From NCBI GenBank assembly GCA_004124475.1, contig SCKK01000032.1, forward strand, positions 1-39,531: DNA of 39,531 bases. Reading direction: 5' to 3'. Positions 8,470 through 18,061 of the stretch are shown here, in pieces (positions within the stretch are counted from its first letter, which is position 1; each line of letters begins with the position of its first letter). Both the position numbers and the translations under genes were made by a program. The stretch is from Fidelibacterota bacterium (lineage in GTDB: Bacteria > Fidelibacterota > Marinisomatia > Marinisomatales > SCKK01). Under the pieces are notes generated by a model that was not told the DNA's origin, did no database searches, and saw only the letters and a list, made by a program, of their open reading frames with translations.

Positions 8470-9378
8470 ATGAGGAATAAAGTATTGGCTAAAAAACGAT
8501 TCGTTCTTGCAGTTAATCCTCATGGAGGAACAAAGAAAGGTCTTGACATATTGGAGAAGGTCAAACCTGTTTTTGAAGAGGCTGAAGTAGAAATAGACAT
8601 CCGAGTGACAGAATATGCCGGTCATGCCGGCGAGATGATTCGAACGATGGATTTATCTGATTATTATGGGTTCTGCGTCATCGGCGGGGACGGCACCATG
8701 CACGAAATTGTGAATGGGTTGTTGAAGCGGGAGGACAGTTTGAGAATCCCCATAGGGCTCATTCCGGGGGGCACGGGGAATTCTTTTATGCGTGACATGG
8801 AATGTCTTGACCCTGTAGAAGCAACTCATCGCATTATTCGGGGAGAAACCCGTCCCATTGATGCTGCCCATATCACCACGGCTGACGGTGTTATCTGGTC
8901 CTTCAACATCGTTGGATGGGGAATTTGTACGGATATCAACAATCGAGCGGAGAAATACAGGTGGCTGGGTGAAAGCCGGTATACAATAATGACACTGATC
9001 GAAGTGATTCGGTTGGTTAGGAAAAGAGCCAAATTAATCATTGATGGAGTGGAGGATGAGGATGACTGGGTCTTTGTATTAGGGTGTAATACACAACATA
9101 CTGGGAAGGGAATGAAAATGGCTCCTCATGCTAAATTGGATGATGGTCTGATCGATCTGGTCATCGTCCGGGATGCCTCCCGTTTTAAACTCCTCAAAAT
9201 GTTCCCCAAAGTGTTTGATGGATCCCACGTGGAAGATGCCATCGTGGAATACCATCAGGTGAAGGAATTTTCTATTCTTCCCGTTGTCCACGAGACATTA
9301 ACCATTGATGGAGAGATCATCGGTTGCACGCCAATTCATGTAAAGATGGTCAAGGGAGCGTTTGATGTGTTTGCTTAA
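8470..9378 (+). CDS. Diacylglycerol/sphingosine kinase-family lipid kinase (YegS/DgkB type)
   Basis: A 302-residue soluble enzyme with the DAGK catalytic signature: VNPHGGTKKG near residue 14, GGDGTMHEIVNGL near 72-84 (nucleotide binding), and PGGTGNSF near 99-106. The C-terminal domain has the MKMAPHAKLDDGLIDLVIV block typical of the LCB5/YegS fold. These enzymes phosphorylate diacylglycerol or related lipids with ATP at the membrane face. The length is normal, and the ATG at 8470 leaves a short N-terminus before the first strand. The spacing of 69 bases from the preceding gene permits co-transcription, but that is not shown. The lipid substrate cannot be told from sequence. Confidence 0.85.
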   Translation: MRNKVLAKKRFVLAVNPHGGTKKGLDILEKVKPVFEEAEVEIDIRVTEYAGHAGEMIRTMDLSDYYGFCVIGGDGTMHEIVNGLLKREDSLRIPIGLIPGGTGNSFMRDMECLDPVEATHRIIRGETRPIDAAHITTADGVIWSFNIVGWGICTDINNRAEKYRWLGESRYTIMTLIEVIRLVRKRAKLIIDGVEDEDDWVFVLGCNTQHTGKGMKMAPHAKLDDGLIDLVIVRDASRFKLLKMFPKVFDGSHVEDAIVEYHQVKEFSILPVVHETLTIDGEIIGCTPIHVKMVKGAFDVFA

Positions 9379-9519
9379 TTGGGCGGGTTTGAGAATTGGG
9401 GTTTTAAGGATAAAATAAAGATTAATTTATAAGGTGACATTTAACTTTTATTTCAGGTGATCTTTTTAATTCCCACATATTTATACGAAAATGATCCATA
9501 AGAGTAGACTACCCCGACT

Positions 9520-9545
9520 CCTTTGCCAAAGGCATCCCTGCGGGA
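9520..9545. repeat. Paired mini-hairpin repeat, copy 1
   Basis: CCTTTG/CAAAGG (9520-9532) is followed by TCCC-TGC-GGGA (9535-9545): two small hairpins in tandem. Its right half matches the other copies, while its left stem is longer. It sits at the 5' edge of the sorting-domain remnant, inside its reading frame. Confidence 0.5.
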
Positions 9546-9801
9546 CAACATTATGACAACCGTCCGTTTTGATCTTCCTGCGTGGGCTGAGGTAACGATA
9601 ACCATTTACGATATCCTTGGTTGGCATGTTGAGACATTAGTTAGCAGTTGGCGAGTGGCAGGAAACCATAGGGTAGAATGGGATGCCGGCTACCTGGCAA
9701 GTGGATTCTATTTCTACCGACTTGAGAACAGCACCTTGATAAAAATCCCCAGTCGTGACTTTTTTAAAACCACTTATTTTATGGATCTGGAATGGAATTG
9801 A
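9523..9801 (+). pseudogene. Remnant of a type IX/FlgD-like C-terminal sorting domain
   Basis: The frame encodes about 90 residues containing TTVRFDLPAWAEVTITIYDI, LGWHVETLVSSWRVAGNHRV, EWDAGYLASGFYFYRLE. This matches the domain at the end of the 2116-residue protein (RFGLPEDGKVSLTIYSILG and GVATGVYLYYLTV). Such domains occur only at the C-terminus of long secreted proteins in FCB bacteria. Here no parent protein precedes it, the usual NVPNPFN lead-in is missing and a hairpin repeat replaces it. There is no signal peptide. I read it as the 3' end of a lost gene; expression as a free domain is unlikely. Confidence 0.6.
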
Positions 9802-9841
9802 TCTATTCTCATTCTGACCTGATCTATTCATCAGCCACTCC

Positions 9842-9863
9842 CTCCAAAGGAGACCCTCTGGGT
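9842..9863. repeat. Paired mini-hairpin repeat, copy 2
   Basis: CTCC-AAA-GGAG (9842-9852) is directly followed by ACCC-TCT-GGGT (9853-9863). The second stem is ACCC/GGGT instead of the TCCC/GGGA in copies 1, 3 and 4, a paired change that keeps the stem. It lies in the otherwise featureless stretch before the CsgG-like gene. Confidence 0.55.
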
Positions 9864-10011
9864 CACGGCCAACGCTACTATTCCCGCCTCCTATTTTCTC
9901 TAATTATCCACTTGCAAATCCCCGTCAATTTCACTATTGTTATCCTCGTCACAGTATTTGTGCTACAGACCCATTAAACTTGGGTTATGAAATCTTAACA
10001 GGGAGCTACCC

Positions 10012-10680
10012 ATGAATATTTTAAAGAAATTTTGCTGCGTTTTCTTATCATGGACATTATTTGTATTTACTTTTCCCGTAAAAATGTACGCTCAAGAAAA
10101 GGTCAATATTGCCGTTCTTGACATGGAAGGTCGGGGTATATCCGCTTTAGAGGCGGCTACTTTAACGGATCGACTACGTTCAGAATTGGTAGATTTGGGT
10201 GTCTTTTCTTTGGTGGAACGGGGACAGATGGAGATGATCCTGGAGGAACAGGGTTTTCAGCAGACAGGATGTACTTCGGCTGAGTGCGCTGTAGAAGTGG
10301 GAAAACTTTTGGGTGTGCAGAAAATGGTTGCAGGGAGCATCGGGAAAATAGGGGCTCTGTATACAGTGGACGTCCGGATGTTCGATGTTACAACAGGTAA
10401 GATTGAGAGGGTCTCCAAGCGGGAGCATAGAGGTGATATTGAGGGATTGATTGATCTGTTGGTGGTGGTATCCAGGGATTTGGCAGGTATTAAAGTGGAA
10501 GATGAAAAGGAAGAAGTGGCAGTTAAAGAGGAAAAGCCAAAAAAGAAGGGTCGAAAGTGGCTTCTCTGGACAGTCCTTTTAGCAGGTGTCGGGGGTGGTG
10601 CAGCGTATTACTTTTCTACTCAAGCTGATGAAGGATTGAAACCACTTCTCGATCCCCCTGATCCACCGGAGAATCCGTAA
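10012..10680 (+). CDS. CsgG-like exported protein with C-terminal membrane anchor
   Basis: A 222-residue protein with a signal peptide (cleavage likely after VKMYA, residue 27). The mature part has the CsgG/FlgO-like pattern: VNIAVLDMEGRGISALEAAT, LTDRLRSELVDLG, VERGQMEMILEEQGFQQTGC, VEVGKLLGVQKMVAGSIGKI. This fold is used by outer-membrane secretion or assembly lipoproteins and by periplasmic proteins of unknown role. Unlike CsgG it lacks a lipobox. A charged linker (EEVAVKEEKPKKKGRK) leads to a membrane helix (WLLWTVLLAGVGGGAAYYF) and a proline-rich tail. It stands upstream of the giant surface protein, separated by a palindromic repeat; involvement in export or anchoring of that protein is conjecture. 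Confidence 0.65.
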   Translation: MNILKKFCCVFLSWTLFVFTFPVKMYAQEKVNIAVLDMEGRGISALEAATLTDRLRSELVDLGVFSLVERGQMEMILEEQGFQQTGCTSAECAVEVGKLLGVQKMVAGSIGKIGALYTVDVRMFDVTTGKIERVSKREHRGDIEGLIDLLVVVSRDLAGIKVEDEKEEVAVKEEKPKKKGRKWLLWTVLLAGVGGGAAYYFSTQADEGLKPLLDPPDPPENP

Positions 10681-10695
10681 GAAATTGGAAATTAA

Positions 10696-10749
10696 AAGTG
10701 CCACGCACTTCCTCCGAAGGAGTCCCTATGGGAAAAGTGCGTGGCACTT
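10696..10749. repeat. Compound palindromic repeat enclosing paired mini-hairpin copy 3
   Basis: AAGTGCCACGCACTT (10696-10710) and its exact reverse complement AAGTGCGTGGCACTT (10735-10749) enclose CTCC-GAA-GGAG-TCCC-TAT-GGGA (10712-10733). Each outer arm is itself a small palindrome (AAGTGC/GCACTT). It starts 15 bases after the stop of the CsgG-like gene and may act as a terminator or be a REP-like element. The same core AGTGGCACTT also appears once near 4391. Confidence 0.7.
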
Positions 10750-10825
10750 CGGTCACATATCAAGCACAAGCACCTTGTCCTAAGGATCCTTTGAAAAGGG
10801 TGTTTGCTTAAGAAAACAAAGGAAA

Positions 10826-13800
10826 ATGATGAAAAAGATTTACAACAAATTCACACCCGTGTTCCTTCTCTTGGCTCTCATCCTCGCCCACCCCTTGGCA
10901 GCTCAGACTCCCTCCGATGGCACCGTCAAAAGCTTCCAGAAGATCAGCGACACGGAAGGCAGTTTCACCGCCAGCCTCGATAATTCTGACCACTTTGGCC
11001 TTTCGGTGTCGGCTCTGGGGGACCTGGACGGTGACGGGGTGGGCGATCTGGCCGTGGGAGCCTATCTTGATGACGACGGCGGGACTGACCGGGGAGCGGT
11101 GTACGTGCTGTTCATGCAGACCGACGGGACGGTGAAGTCGTTCCAGAAGATCAGCGATACGGCTGGTAGTTTCACCGGCACCCTGGATGATGGCGATCTC
11201 TTTGGCGTCTCGGTGGCTGCACTGGGGGACCTGGACGGCGACGGAGTCATAGACCTGGCCGTGGGAGCCGATTATGATGACGACGGCGGGGCTGACCGGG
11301 GAGCGGTGTACGTGCTGTTCATGCAGACCGATGGGACGGTGAAGTCCTTCCAGAAGATCAGTGACACGGAAGGCAGCTTTACCGCTACACTGGATAATAT
11401 TGACTACTTTGGCCGCTCGCTGGCCGCCTTGGGGGACCTGGACGGTGACGGGGTGGCCGATCTGGCAGTGGGAGCCTGTGCCGATGACGACGGTGGGTAT
11501 GACCATGGAGCGGTGTACGTGCTGTTCATGAAGACTGATGGGACAGTGAAGTCGTTCCAGAAGATCAGCGACACGGAAGGCAACTTCACGGCCACGCTGA
11601 GTTATAGCAACACCATTGGCACCTCGGTGTCCGCCCTGGGGGACTTGGACGGAGATGGGGTGGCCGACCTGGCCATGGGAGCTCCTGAGGATGACGATGG
11701 GGGGCAAGATCGCGGATCGGTGTACATATTGTTTATGAAAACCGATGGAACAGTGAAATCGTACCAAAAGATCAGCGACACAGCGGGCAACTTTACCGGT
11801 GACCTGAATAATGGTGACTTCTTTGGGATATCAGTGTCCGCCCTGGGGGACCTGGACGGTGATGGTGTTTCTGATCTGGCCGTGGGAGCCTATGGCGAAA
11901 ACAACGGCGGGGCTGACCGAGGAGCGGTGTACGTGTTGTTCATGCAAAACGATGGGGTAGTGAAGTCGTACCAGAAGATCAGCGACACGGCGGGCAGCTT
12001 CACCGCTACGCTGGATGATTCCGATCGCTTTGGCCTATCTGTTGCAGCACTGGGTGACCTGGACGGTGACGGAGTCGCAGACCTGGCCGTGGGAGCCGAT
12101 AATGATGATGACGGCGGAGAAAACCGGGGAGCGGTGTATGTATTGTTTCTTCAAGATGCGCCCCCTGCTGCCCTCACCATCTCCGGCAAGATCACCTACC
12201 CCGGGTACGAACAGAACTATCCCAATGGGGAGATCTTTATCGATGTGTGGGAGAATCCCACCCAGTGGCCTTTTCCGCCTGAGTCCCCTGTTATTGGGTT
12301 TCCAATAGGTACACCCGTGGATTTAATTACTCCTGTTTCTTATGTCATTGATGATCCCATCCTTCAAGCGGGATCTCAATATTATGTGATGGTTACTTTT
12401 GATGAAGATAACACCCAGCAACCATTCATGCCCGAAGCGGAGGGGTTTTGGGGGAGCGACCTTGCCACAGGGGCAATAGATTTGTCAGCAGGGTCTGTAA
12501 GTGGAATTAACTTTGCGTTGCAGCCCCTTGGTGTTGGCGGAGTAGACTACGAGTCACAAATTCGGCCTATCTTTAGTGCCAATTGTGCTTTGTCAGGGTG
12601 TCATGTGGCGGGTCACCAAACCGGTCTCGATTTGACGGCTGGGAATAGTTATGGTATGTTGGTGAGTGTTACTTCCACGAATTATGCCCCGGCTCTCCGG
12701 GTCGAGCCGTTCAATGCCAACAATTCTGTGCTCTACAACAAAGTAGAAAATACCGGTGTCTATGGCGGACAGATGCCTCCTCCACCTAACCCAGCTTTAG
12801 CTCCGGGAGATATACAGCTTATTATGGATTGGATTAATGAGGGGGCTCAACAGGGAGGTGAACAGGGTGGCACTATTGAAGGGACGGTATCCAGTAAAGA
12901 GACCGTCACGGGAGATTTATGGGTAGGCTTATTTGAACCCACCGCCGACCCCAATTATTGGGATCAGAGGTCAACCGAAAGCTTCTTAGGTAATTATGTC
13001 TTTCCTGTTAGCAATATTAATTTCAGTTTTCAAGAACCCTTTATTATAGATGGGGATGGTTACTTTGTGATGGCGTTTGTCGATGAAAATTTCAATGGAA
13101 CGCCCGATCCTTTTGAATTATTAGGTATGTCACCCTCAGTCATGGTGACAGGTGGTTATGGCAATACTGGTGATATTTTTATGACTTTTGGGGCTGGTGG
13201 TGGCTTCTCCTTTGATTTCGGCGCCACTGGCGGCTATGCCGAGACCAATTTTACAGTTTTGGACGGAGGACCGCAAATCACGGTGGAACTGTTTTTCAAG
13301 CTGCACCGTTCATACGGTCCAGGTGAACAGTACGAACTGATTGGAAGGAATAACTGGACGTATTTGGAATACGATGGAGACACGGGGGAATTCTATTTTG
13401 GTTTGGAAGGAATAGGGGAAATAGAGTGGCAACATTCCCCGAATCCCGGCGAATGGCATCATCTTGCGGTTGACTATGATGGCGTTAACATGACTATCTA
13501 TTGGGACGGTGAGATGAAGGCATCCATTGCCACGGGTGGCGGAAATCTTCCAACTGCTCCACCTGACATGCAGATAGGGGAGGGATTTGACGGTTTAGCA
13601 GATGTAATTCGAATTAGCGACGTAGCTCTTTACTATCCTAACAATTTTGATCCTTGGACGCAGGGTTATAGTCCTAATAGCAATACGCATCTCCTGTATC
13701 ACTGCAATGAAGGGAGCGGAAATCAGTTAATCGATGATAGCGGACACGAACACCATGCCATAATTACCGGAAACCCAACCTGGGATCCTGATGAACCATT

Positions 13801-16800
13801 AGGTCCTGTTGCTGAAGGTCGCATCGCTGGGAATGTAAGCTTGAATGAAGAATGGGCGCCAGCACAGGTATTTATGGGGCTCTGGTTTCCCGGTAAGAAT
13901 CCAGATTTTGATTCTCCCGACCTCAGTCTGCAGTGGGGAGTAGATCCACCGTTTTCCGTATCGTATGAGTTTGTGGACTCGGGAATTCAGCCGGGAGTAC
14001 CTTACGTTGTGGGTACCTTTTTCGATGCCAACGGGAACGGTAGTCTGGACGGAGATGAGCCGCAAGGCGAGAAGGGTAACCTCAATGTTCCAGCCAGCAA
14101 TGAGCTTATGGGAGTGGATTTTGTGTTGAGCAGTCAACCAGGCGGCCATGTGGAAGGAAACATTCATTCCGGTGAGAGCGCTTCCGGAAACTTGATCATT
14201 GGTCTCTTTGAGCCCGGCAACAGCAGTGAGTGGAGTCCAGATTTCGAGCTCGTGAATCAGGGGATCTCATTTCCTCCCGACTTCTTTTATGCTTTTGACG
14301 ACCCCGGGATCTACGACGCTTCTGGCTGGGAGGTGAGGGCATTTCTCGATAAGGATGATGACTATTGGCCTGAATCCGATGAAATGCAAGGGGCGAGCGG
14401 CACGTTTCAGATATCGGGTGGGAGTGCCTATGGCATCGATTTTGATCTGTTTCCACCTGGTGCTGGTCCCCAAATCGGCATCAGCACTACGGAACTGAAC
14501 TTTACTGAGTATGTGGACACACTTGAGTTCCAAGTGGGAAATGTTGGACAGGATATACTCTACTGGGAGATTTATGTGGAGTACGACTCCAGTGGAACCC
14601 TGGATTGGATTATATCTGTAGAGCCGAGCGAGGGTAGCTCGACCTCTCCCGATGAAGACAAAATTACTGTCATAATCACACCCACGGGATTTGAGGAGGC
14701 TGCAGAGATTTATGTGGATGGATATTCTGATCCGGATTATAATAACTGGATAGGTGATCGCGTTATTAATGTATATATGGATGCCTGGCTTCCCGGAACC
14801 GGTAAATTTGAAACAGAAAATGATAACTTGTTTATTGTTGCAGAAGAGAATGCTCAGGATTCTATCGGGATTTTATTTTCTAACAGTGGCAATGGTCCTT
14901 ACGTTATCACAAATGTTGTGAGCTCCTTGCCTGACATATTTTTTTCTGTTCAAAATTTCCCCAAACGTGTATCTCCTGGCGAAACAGGGGGGATACTCAT
15001 GGTGATTAAATCTCCGGATGCACCTGGTACTATTACTGGTGATCTCATTTTTCAATTATTCAATGCATCCACATCAAATTTTACTGTTGATTTTAGTATA
15101 GACGTTTATGCCACAGGAACCGTGACTATTAATACCGAAATTATAGACAGTGTTAATACGGGACTATACGATCTTCATGAGGAAGTATTTGCTACTGTAA
15201 ACTTTTTGAGTGTGAACAACCCGGGCGAAGCGCTTGTGATTACTTTTATTGATGGAACTATTCCGACCAATGCTGCAGGGGATCAAAATATGGCAGTTGC
15301 CCCTCGATACTGGGAAATTAGTTCAACTTTGGCTGAAGGTGACTTTTCTGCTGACATATGCTTTGATTTAAGTGATCTGGATCTGTCTGGAAACCCCATC
15401 CCTGGAATTCGTGACTTTAACTCTCTAAAGATTATAAAAAGAGACCTTTATTCAGATGATAATTGGACAATTGTGAATCAGTCTGATATTAATTATGACG
15501 AAGGGAATAACATAATCTGTGCTGTGGGCCAGAATTCCTTCAGCCAATGGACGGTTGGGAGTGATTCAAGTGGCACAAACTTTGTACCTGCACTCCCTGA
15601 GGTTACGGTCGACTTGGTAGGAGTCACAGCAAAAGAGAATAATCCTTTGGCCGTGAATATACGGGCGACGGCGGATGCGGGATTGAAAGAACTTAGGCTG
15701 AGATACTGGATTGGAGGTGATAGTACGATCAGGGATGCAATTATTAATCCTTTAGGTGGGGACATGTATCGAGGGATAATACAAGCGAATCGTGTTACCA
15801 ATAAGGGGCTAATTGGATTTGTGTCGGCAAACGACAGTCTGAATCGAAGAATTACGACAGATACGACAGAAATTAGAGTGGAGTTTGATTCCCTATTTAT
15901 TTACAGTACAACACCAGAAACGTATTCAATGATATCCGTTCCGGGAGACCTAAACAATAAAAATGCACAGCCTATCCTTTTTGAGGAATATGATAATACG
16001 CAGGTTCGACTATTCCGATGGAAGAACAATGGCTATCAGGAGTATCCTTCCATGGACAAGCTTGATCCTGGCAAGGCGTTCTGGATTATTACTCTTGACG
16101 CAACAACTCTGATGAGTGGTTCAGGCACATCCACCCGGCTGATTCCATCCTACACGATAAATCTCGATCAGGGATGGAACCAGATCGGTACTCCCTACAA
16201 CTTTGGTAATGACATCAATGATCTGCAATACACTGTTGGGTCTATTGAGCTACCCTTTTATGAATACGACGGTACTGGTTACAGCACCACGAACATGATG
16301 GATCCGGGCAAGGGCTACTGGCTATATGCCCATGAGGCGACATCTATCAAGGTGAATCCAAGGGGTCCGGGACTGGCGAAGCTGATGGTAGAAGGAGTGC
16401 CTCATCCATTGAATTGGGGCGGTAGGGTAAAAGCCTCTACCGGCAATGTTAACGATTCCGAGAATGTTTTTGGTGTCATCTTATCTGCATCAGAGACATG
16501 GGATGAGTTTGACCGCCACGAACCGCCTGTTATCGGAGACTACATCACACTTGCATTCGATAATCGTAATTGGGAATCTCGTGGTGGATTATATGCTCAG
16601 GATATTCAACCGGAAGGAATGGAAGGCTATCTCTGGCAGTTTGTGGTCAAGACTAATCAGGAAGGGTATGTAAACCTTGACGTTGAAAAGATTAAAGAAC
16701 TTCCTCTGGATTGGGATTTGTTTGTCCTTGATATGGATTTGAAGATTGTTCACAAGGCACAGGAAATGAATCAATACCGATTTGTTTCTACGGGTTCGGA

Positions 16801-17176
16801 AATCGAAAGAAATTTCAGTCTGGTAGTAGGACCTGATTCATTTACTAAAGAGGTCATAAAAGATTATAATTTTGTACCAACAGACTACACTTTGTTACAG
16901 AACGTTCCAAACCCATTCAATGCTATTACGACCATCCGGTTTGGGTTGCCGGAAGACGGCAAGGTCAGTCTCACTATTTATAGTATTTTAGGTCAAAAGG
17001 TTGCAGCTGTTATTTCGGAGCAGGAGTTTACTGCAGGGTCGCACGCAATCTTGTGGGATGGGAAGAATGATGCTGGACGAGGTGTTGCGACGGGAGTTTA
17101 TCTTTATTATTTAACTGTGCGGAAAGATGGAGCGACTAAATTTCACCAGGCGAGGAAGTTGGTTCTGCTAAAGTAG
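10826..17176 (+). CDS. Giant multidomain surface protein: FG-GAP repeats, cytochrome-like domain, LamG-like domain, C-terminal sorting domain
   Basis: A 2116-residue secreted protein. A signal peptide (to about residue 27) precedes six 69-residue FG-GAP repeats starting at 10916, 11123, 11330, 11537, 11744 and 11951, each with a GDLDGDG calcium-binding-like loop. A domain resembling planctomycete-type cytochrome follows (residues about 571-680: QIRPIFSANC, then GCHVAG, then GGQMPPP and IMDWINEGA). Its heme-like motif has four residues between the cysteines C587 and C592 before H593. Next comes a LamG/concanavalin-like region (about 790-990), several repeats with a VEGNIHSGESASGNL pattern, Ig-like segments, and a C-terminal sorting domain (last 90 residues, NVPNPFN to KLVLLK). 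It is probably exported and cell-surface attached. The ligand is unknown. Confidence 0.85.
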   Translation: MMKKIYNKFTPVFLLLALILAHPLAAQTPSDGTVKSFQKISDTEGSFTASLDNSDHFGLSVSALGDLDGDGVGDLAVGAYLDDDGGTDRGAVYVLFMQTDGTVKSFQKISDTAGSFTGTLDDGDLFGVSVAALGDLDGDGVIDLAVGADYDDDGGADRGAVYVLFMQTDGTVKSFQKISDTEGSFTATLDNIDYFGRSLAALGDLDGDGVADLAVGACADDDGGYDHGAVYVLFMKTDGTVKSFQKISDTEGNFTATLSYSNTIGTSVSALGDLDGDGVADLAMGAPEDDDGGQDRGSVYILFMKTDGTVKSYQKISDTAGNFTGDLNNGDFFGISVSALGDLDGDGVSDLAVGAYGENNGGADRGAVYVLFMQNDGVVKSYQKISDTAGSFTATLDDSDRFGLSVAALGDLDGDGVADLAVGADNDDDGGENRGAVYVLFLQDAPPAALTISGKITYPGYEQNYPNGEIFIDVWENPTQWPFPPESPVIGFPIGTPVDLITPVSYVIDDPILQAGSQYYVMVTFDEDNTQQPFMPEAEGFWGSDLATGAIDLSAGSVSGINFALQPLGVGGVDYESQIRPIFSANCALSGCHVAGHQTGLDLTAGNSYGMLVSVTSTNYAPALRVEPFNANNSVLYNKVENTGVYGGQMPPPPNPALAPGDIQLIMDWINEGAQQGGEQGGTIEGTVSSKETVTGDLWVGLFEPTADPNYWDQRSTESFLGNYVFPVSNINFSFQEPFIIDGDGYFVMAFVDENFNGTPDPFELLGMSPSVMVTGGYGNTGDIFMTFGAGGGFSFDFGATGGYAETNFTVLDGGPQITVELFFKLHRSYGPGEQYELIGRNNWTYLEYDGDTGEFYFGLEGIGEIEWQHSPNPGEWHHLAVDYDGVNMTIYWDGEMKASIATGGGNLPTAPPDMQIGEGFDGLADVIRISDVALYYPNNFDPWTQGYSPNSNTHLLYHCNEGSGNQLIDDSGHEHHAIITGNPTWDPDEPLGPVAEGRIAGNVSLNEEWAPAQVFMGLWFPGKNPDFDSPDLSLQWGVDPPFSVSYEFVDSGIQPGVPYVVGTFFDANGNGSLDGDEPQGEKGNLNVPASNELMGVDFVLSSQPGGHVEGNIHSGESASGNLIIGLFEPGNSSEWSPDFELVNQGISFPPDFFYAFDDPGIYDASGWEVRAFLDKDDDYWPESDEMQGASGTFQISGGSAYGIDFDLFPPGAGPQIGISTTELNFTEYVDTLEFQVGNVGQDILYWEIYVEYDSSGTLDWIISVEPSEGSSTSPDEDKITVIITPTGFEEAAEIYVDGYSDPDYNNWIGDRVINVYMDAWLPGTGKFETENDNLFIVAEENAQDSIGILFSNSGNGPYVITNVVSSLPDIFFSVQNFPKRVSPGETGGILMVIKSPDAPGTITGDLIFQLFNASTSNFTVDFSIDVYATGTVTINTEIIDSVNTGLYDLHEEVFATVNFLSVNNPGEALVITFIDGTIPTNAAGDQNMAVAPRYWEISSTLAEGDFSADICFDLSDLDLSGNPIPGIRDFNSLKIIKRDLYSDDNWTIVNQSDINYDEGNNIICAVGQNSFSQWTVGSDSSGTNFVPALPEVTVDLVGVTAKENNPLAVNIRATADAGLKELRLRYWIGGDSTIRDAIINPLGGDMYRGIIQANRVTNKGLIGFVSANDSLNRRITTDTTEIRVEFDSLFIYSTTPETYSMISVPGDLNNKNAQPILFEEYDNTQVRLFRWKNNGYQEYPSMDKLDPGKAFWIITLDATTLMSGSGTSTRLIPSYTINLDQGWNQIGTPYNFGNDINDLQYTVGSIELPFYEYDGTGYSTTNMMDPGKGYWLYAHEATSIKVNPRGPGLAKLMVEGVPHPLNWGGRVKASTGNVNDSENVFGVILSASETWDEFDRHEPPVIGDYITLAFDNRNWESRGGLYAQDIQPEGMEGYLWQFVVKTNQEGYVNLDVEKIKELPLDWDLFVLDMDLKIVHKAQEMNQYRFVSTGSEIERNFSLVVGPDSFTKEVIKDYNFVPTDYTLLQNVPNPFNAITTIRFGLPEDGKVSLTIYSILGQKVAAVISEQEFTAGSHAILWDGKNDAGRGVATGVYLYYLTVRKDGATKFHQARKLVLLK
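10916..12157 (+). repeat. Six in-frame 207-bp tandem repeats encoding FG-GAP blades
   Basis: Units start every 207 bases from 10916. They are highly similar at the nucleotide level (for example the stretch coding GDLDGDGV) and visibly richer in G+C than the surrounding gene. Near-identity suggests recent amplification or gene conversion. The strong codon regularity also opens a long antisense frame, which is a by-product. Confidence 0.9.
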
Positions 17177-17185
17177 TTCGATCTA

Positions 17186-17215
17186 CCCCGCCTGTTATTT
17201 ACAAAGTGGGGCGGG
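17186..17215. terminator. GC-rich hairpin after the giant gene
   Basis: CCCGCC (17187-17192) pairs with GGCGGG (17210-17215) across a 17-base loop, ten bases after the stop of the giant gene. No T run follows. It could be a weak terminator or an RNA-stabilising hairpin before the FecR gene. Confidence 0.35.
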
Positions 17216-17295
17216 CAGGCTGATTGAGCAGCACAAATTCCGAAACTTCGGAATGCTGTCTTGGTACTAAGTTCAATAGGAGGAGGAAATTGCTA

Positions 17296-18060
17296 ATGCC
17301 TTTGAAAAATAACTTGTTTATCACTTTTTCAGTTTTATTGTTGAGTTTATTAGCATTTTCACCACCCGCTCAGGAATTCGGGAAAATTACGCTACCACTA
17401 GGTATTGTTGAAGTCCGGTCATCCGAATCATCGGAGTGGGTGCGAGCCGAGGTAAAGCAACCAGTATACGTTCAGGATAGAATCAGGACAAAAGCCCGCT
17501 CCAGGGCTGAAATAACTTTGACTGGTGGAGGGAAAATGCGGATTGGTGAAAACTCAGAACTGGAACTTACGGAAGCCAGTGTAAAACCGATGAAGAAGGA
17601 TTTTAATGCAAACCTCAGCAAAGGGAAAATCTGGGTAAGCGCTAAAGCAGCGTTTGGTGAAAAGAAGAATGTGGCTATCCGTACCCCAACGGCTGTCGCT
17701 GCTATCCGTGGAACCAAATACCGGGTTGAAGCGGGCGAAGAGGAAAGTTCCGTGTTGGTTTACGATGGAAAGGTTGATGTGAATTGGGTGGAAAATGTAC
17801 AGGAGATGCGGAAGGAACAGATTGAGAAAAAGGGAGGAGGACCTCCGAAATTCAAGCTTGGACCTGTTCAAGAAGTTGAAGCCCCCGAACAGGTTGCAGG
17901 TCCATATGAGGTCACCCTTGAAGAATGGATCATCCTTGTAGAGGGGATGCAAATCAATATTAGGAAAGATGGAAAATACCACATTTTTGAATTCGACAAA
18001 GACACTGATAGCGACCTTGATTGGGTGAAATGGAATAAAGAGCGGGATGGGGAAGAATAG
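17296..18060 (+). CDS. FecR-domain secreted protein
   Basis: Start taken at the ATG at 17296, which follows AGGAGGAGG at 17279-17287; the frame is open further upstream without a better site. The product is about 254 residues with a signal peptide (FITFSVLLLSLLAFSPPAQ). A FecR domain follows: IVEVRSSESSEWVRAEVKQP, DRIRTKARSRAEITLTGGGK, LELTEASV and then the VAIRTPTAVAAIRGTKYRVE core and VYDGKVDVNW. FecR domains in FCB genomes often sit in periplasmic proteins unrelated to iron regulation. There is no membrane helix beyond the signal peptide and no cytoplasmic anti-sigma part, so this is not classical FecR. It precedes a CHASE2 cyclase gene, a pairing often seen in several phyla. Confidence 0.8.
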   Translation: MPLKNNLFITFSVLLLSLLAFSPPAQEFGKITLPLGIVEVRSSESSEWVRAEVKQPVYVQDRIRTKARSRAEITLTGGGKMRIGENSELELTEASVKPMKKDFNANLSKGKIWVSAKAAFGEKKNVAIRTPTAVAAIRGTKYRVEAGEEESSVLVYDGKVDVNWVENVQEMRKEQIEKKGGGPPKFKLGPVQEVEAPEQVAGPYEVTLEEWIILVEGMQINIRKDGKYHIFEFDKDTDSDLDWVKWNKERDGEE

Positions 18061-18061
18061 G

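Noticed and set aside
10808-11767. A 319-codon antisense open frame opposite the FG-GAP repeats
   Set aside because: It exists because the repeats are GC-rich and regular; it repeats with the same 207-base period and has no family pattern or ribosome site.
10916-12157. CRISPR-like or satellite array
   Set aside because: The units are 207 bases, in frame, without spacers, and encode FG-GAP domains.
13799-14167. Antisense frame of 122 codons in the giant gene
   Set aside because: Low-complexity shadow of the sense coding sequence without signal, motif or start site.
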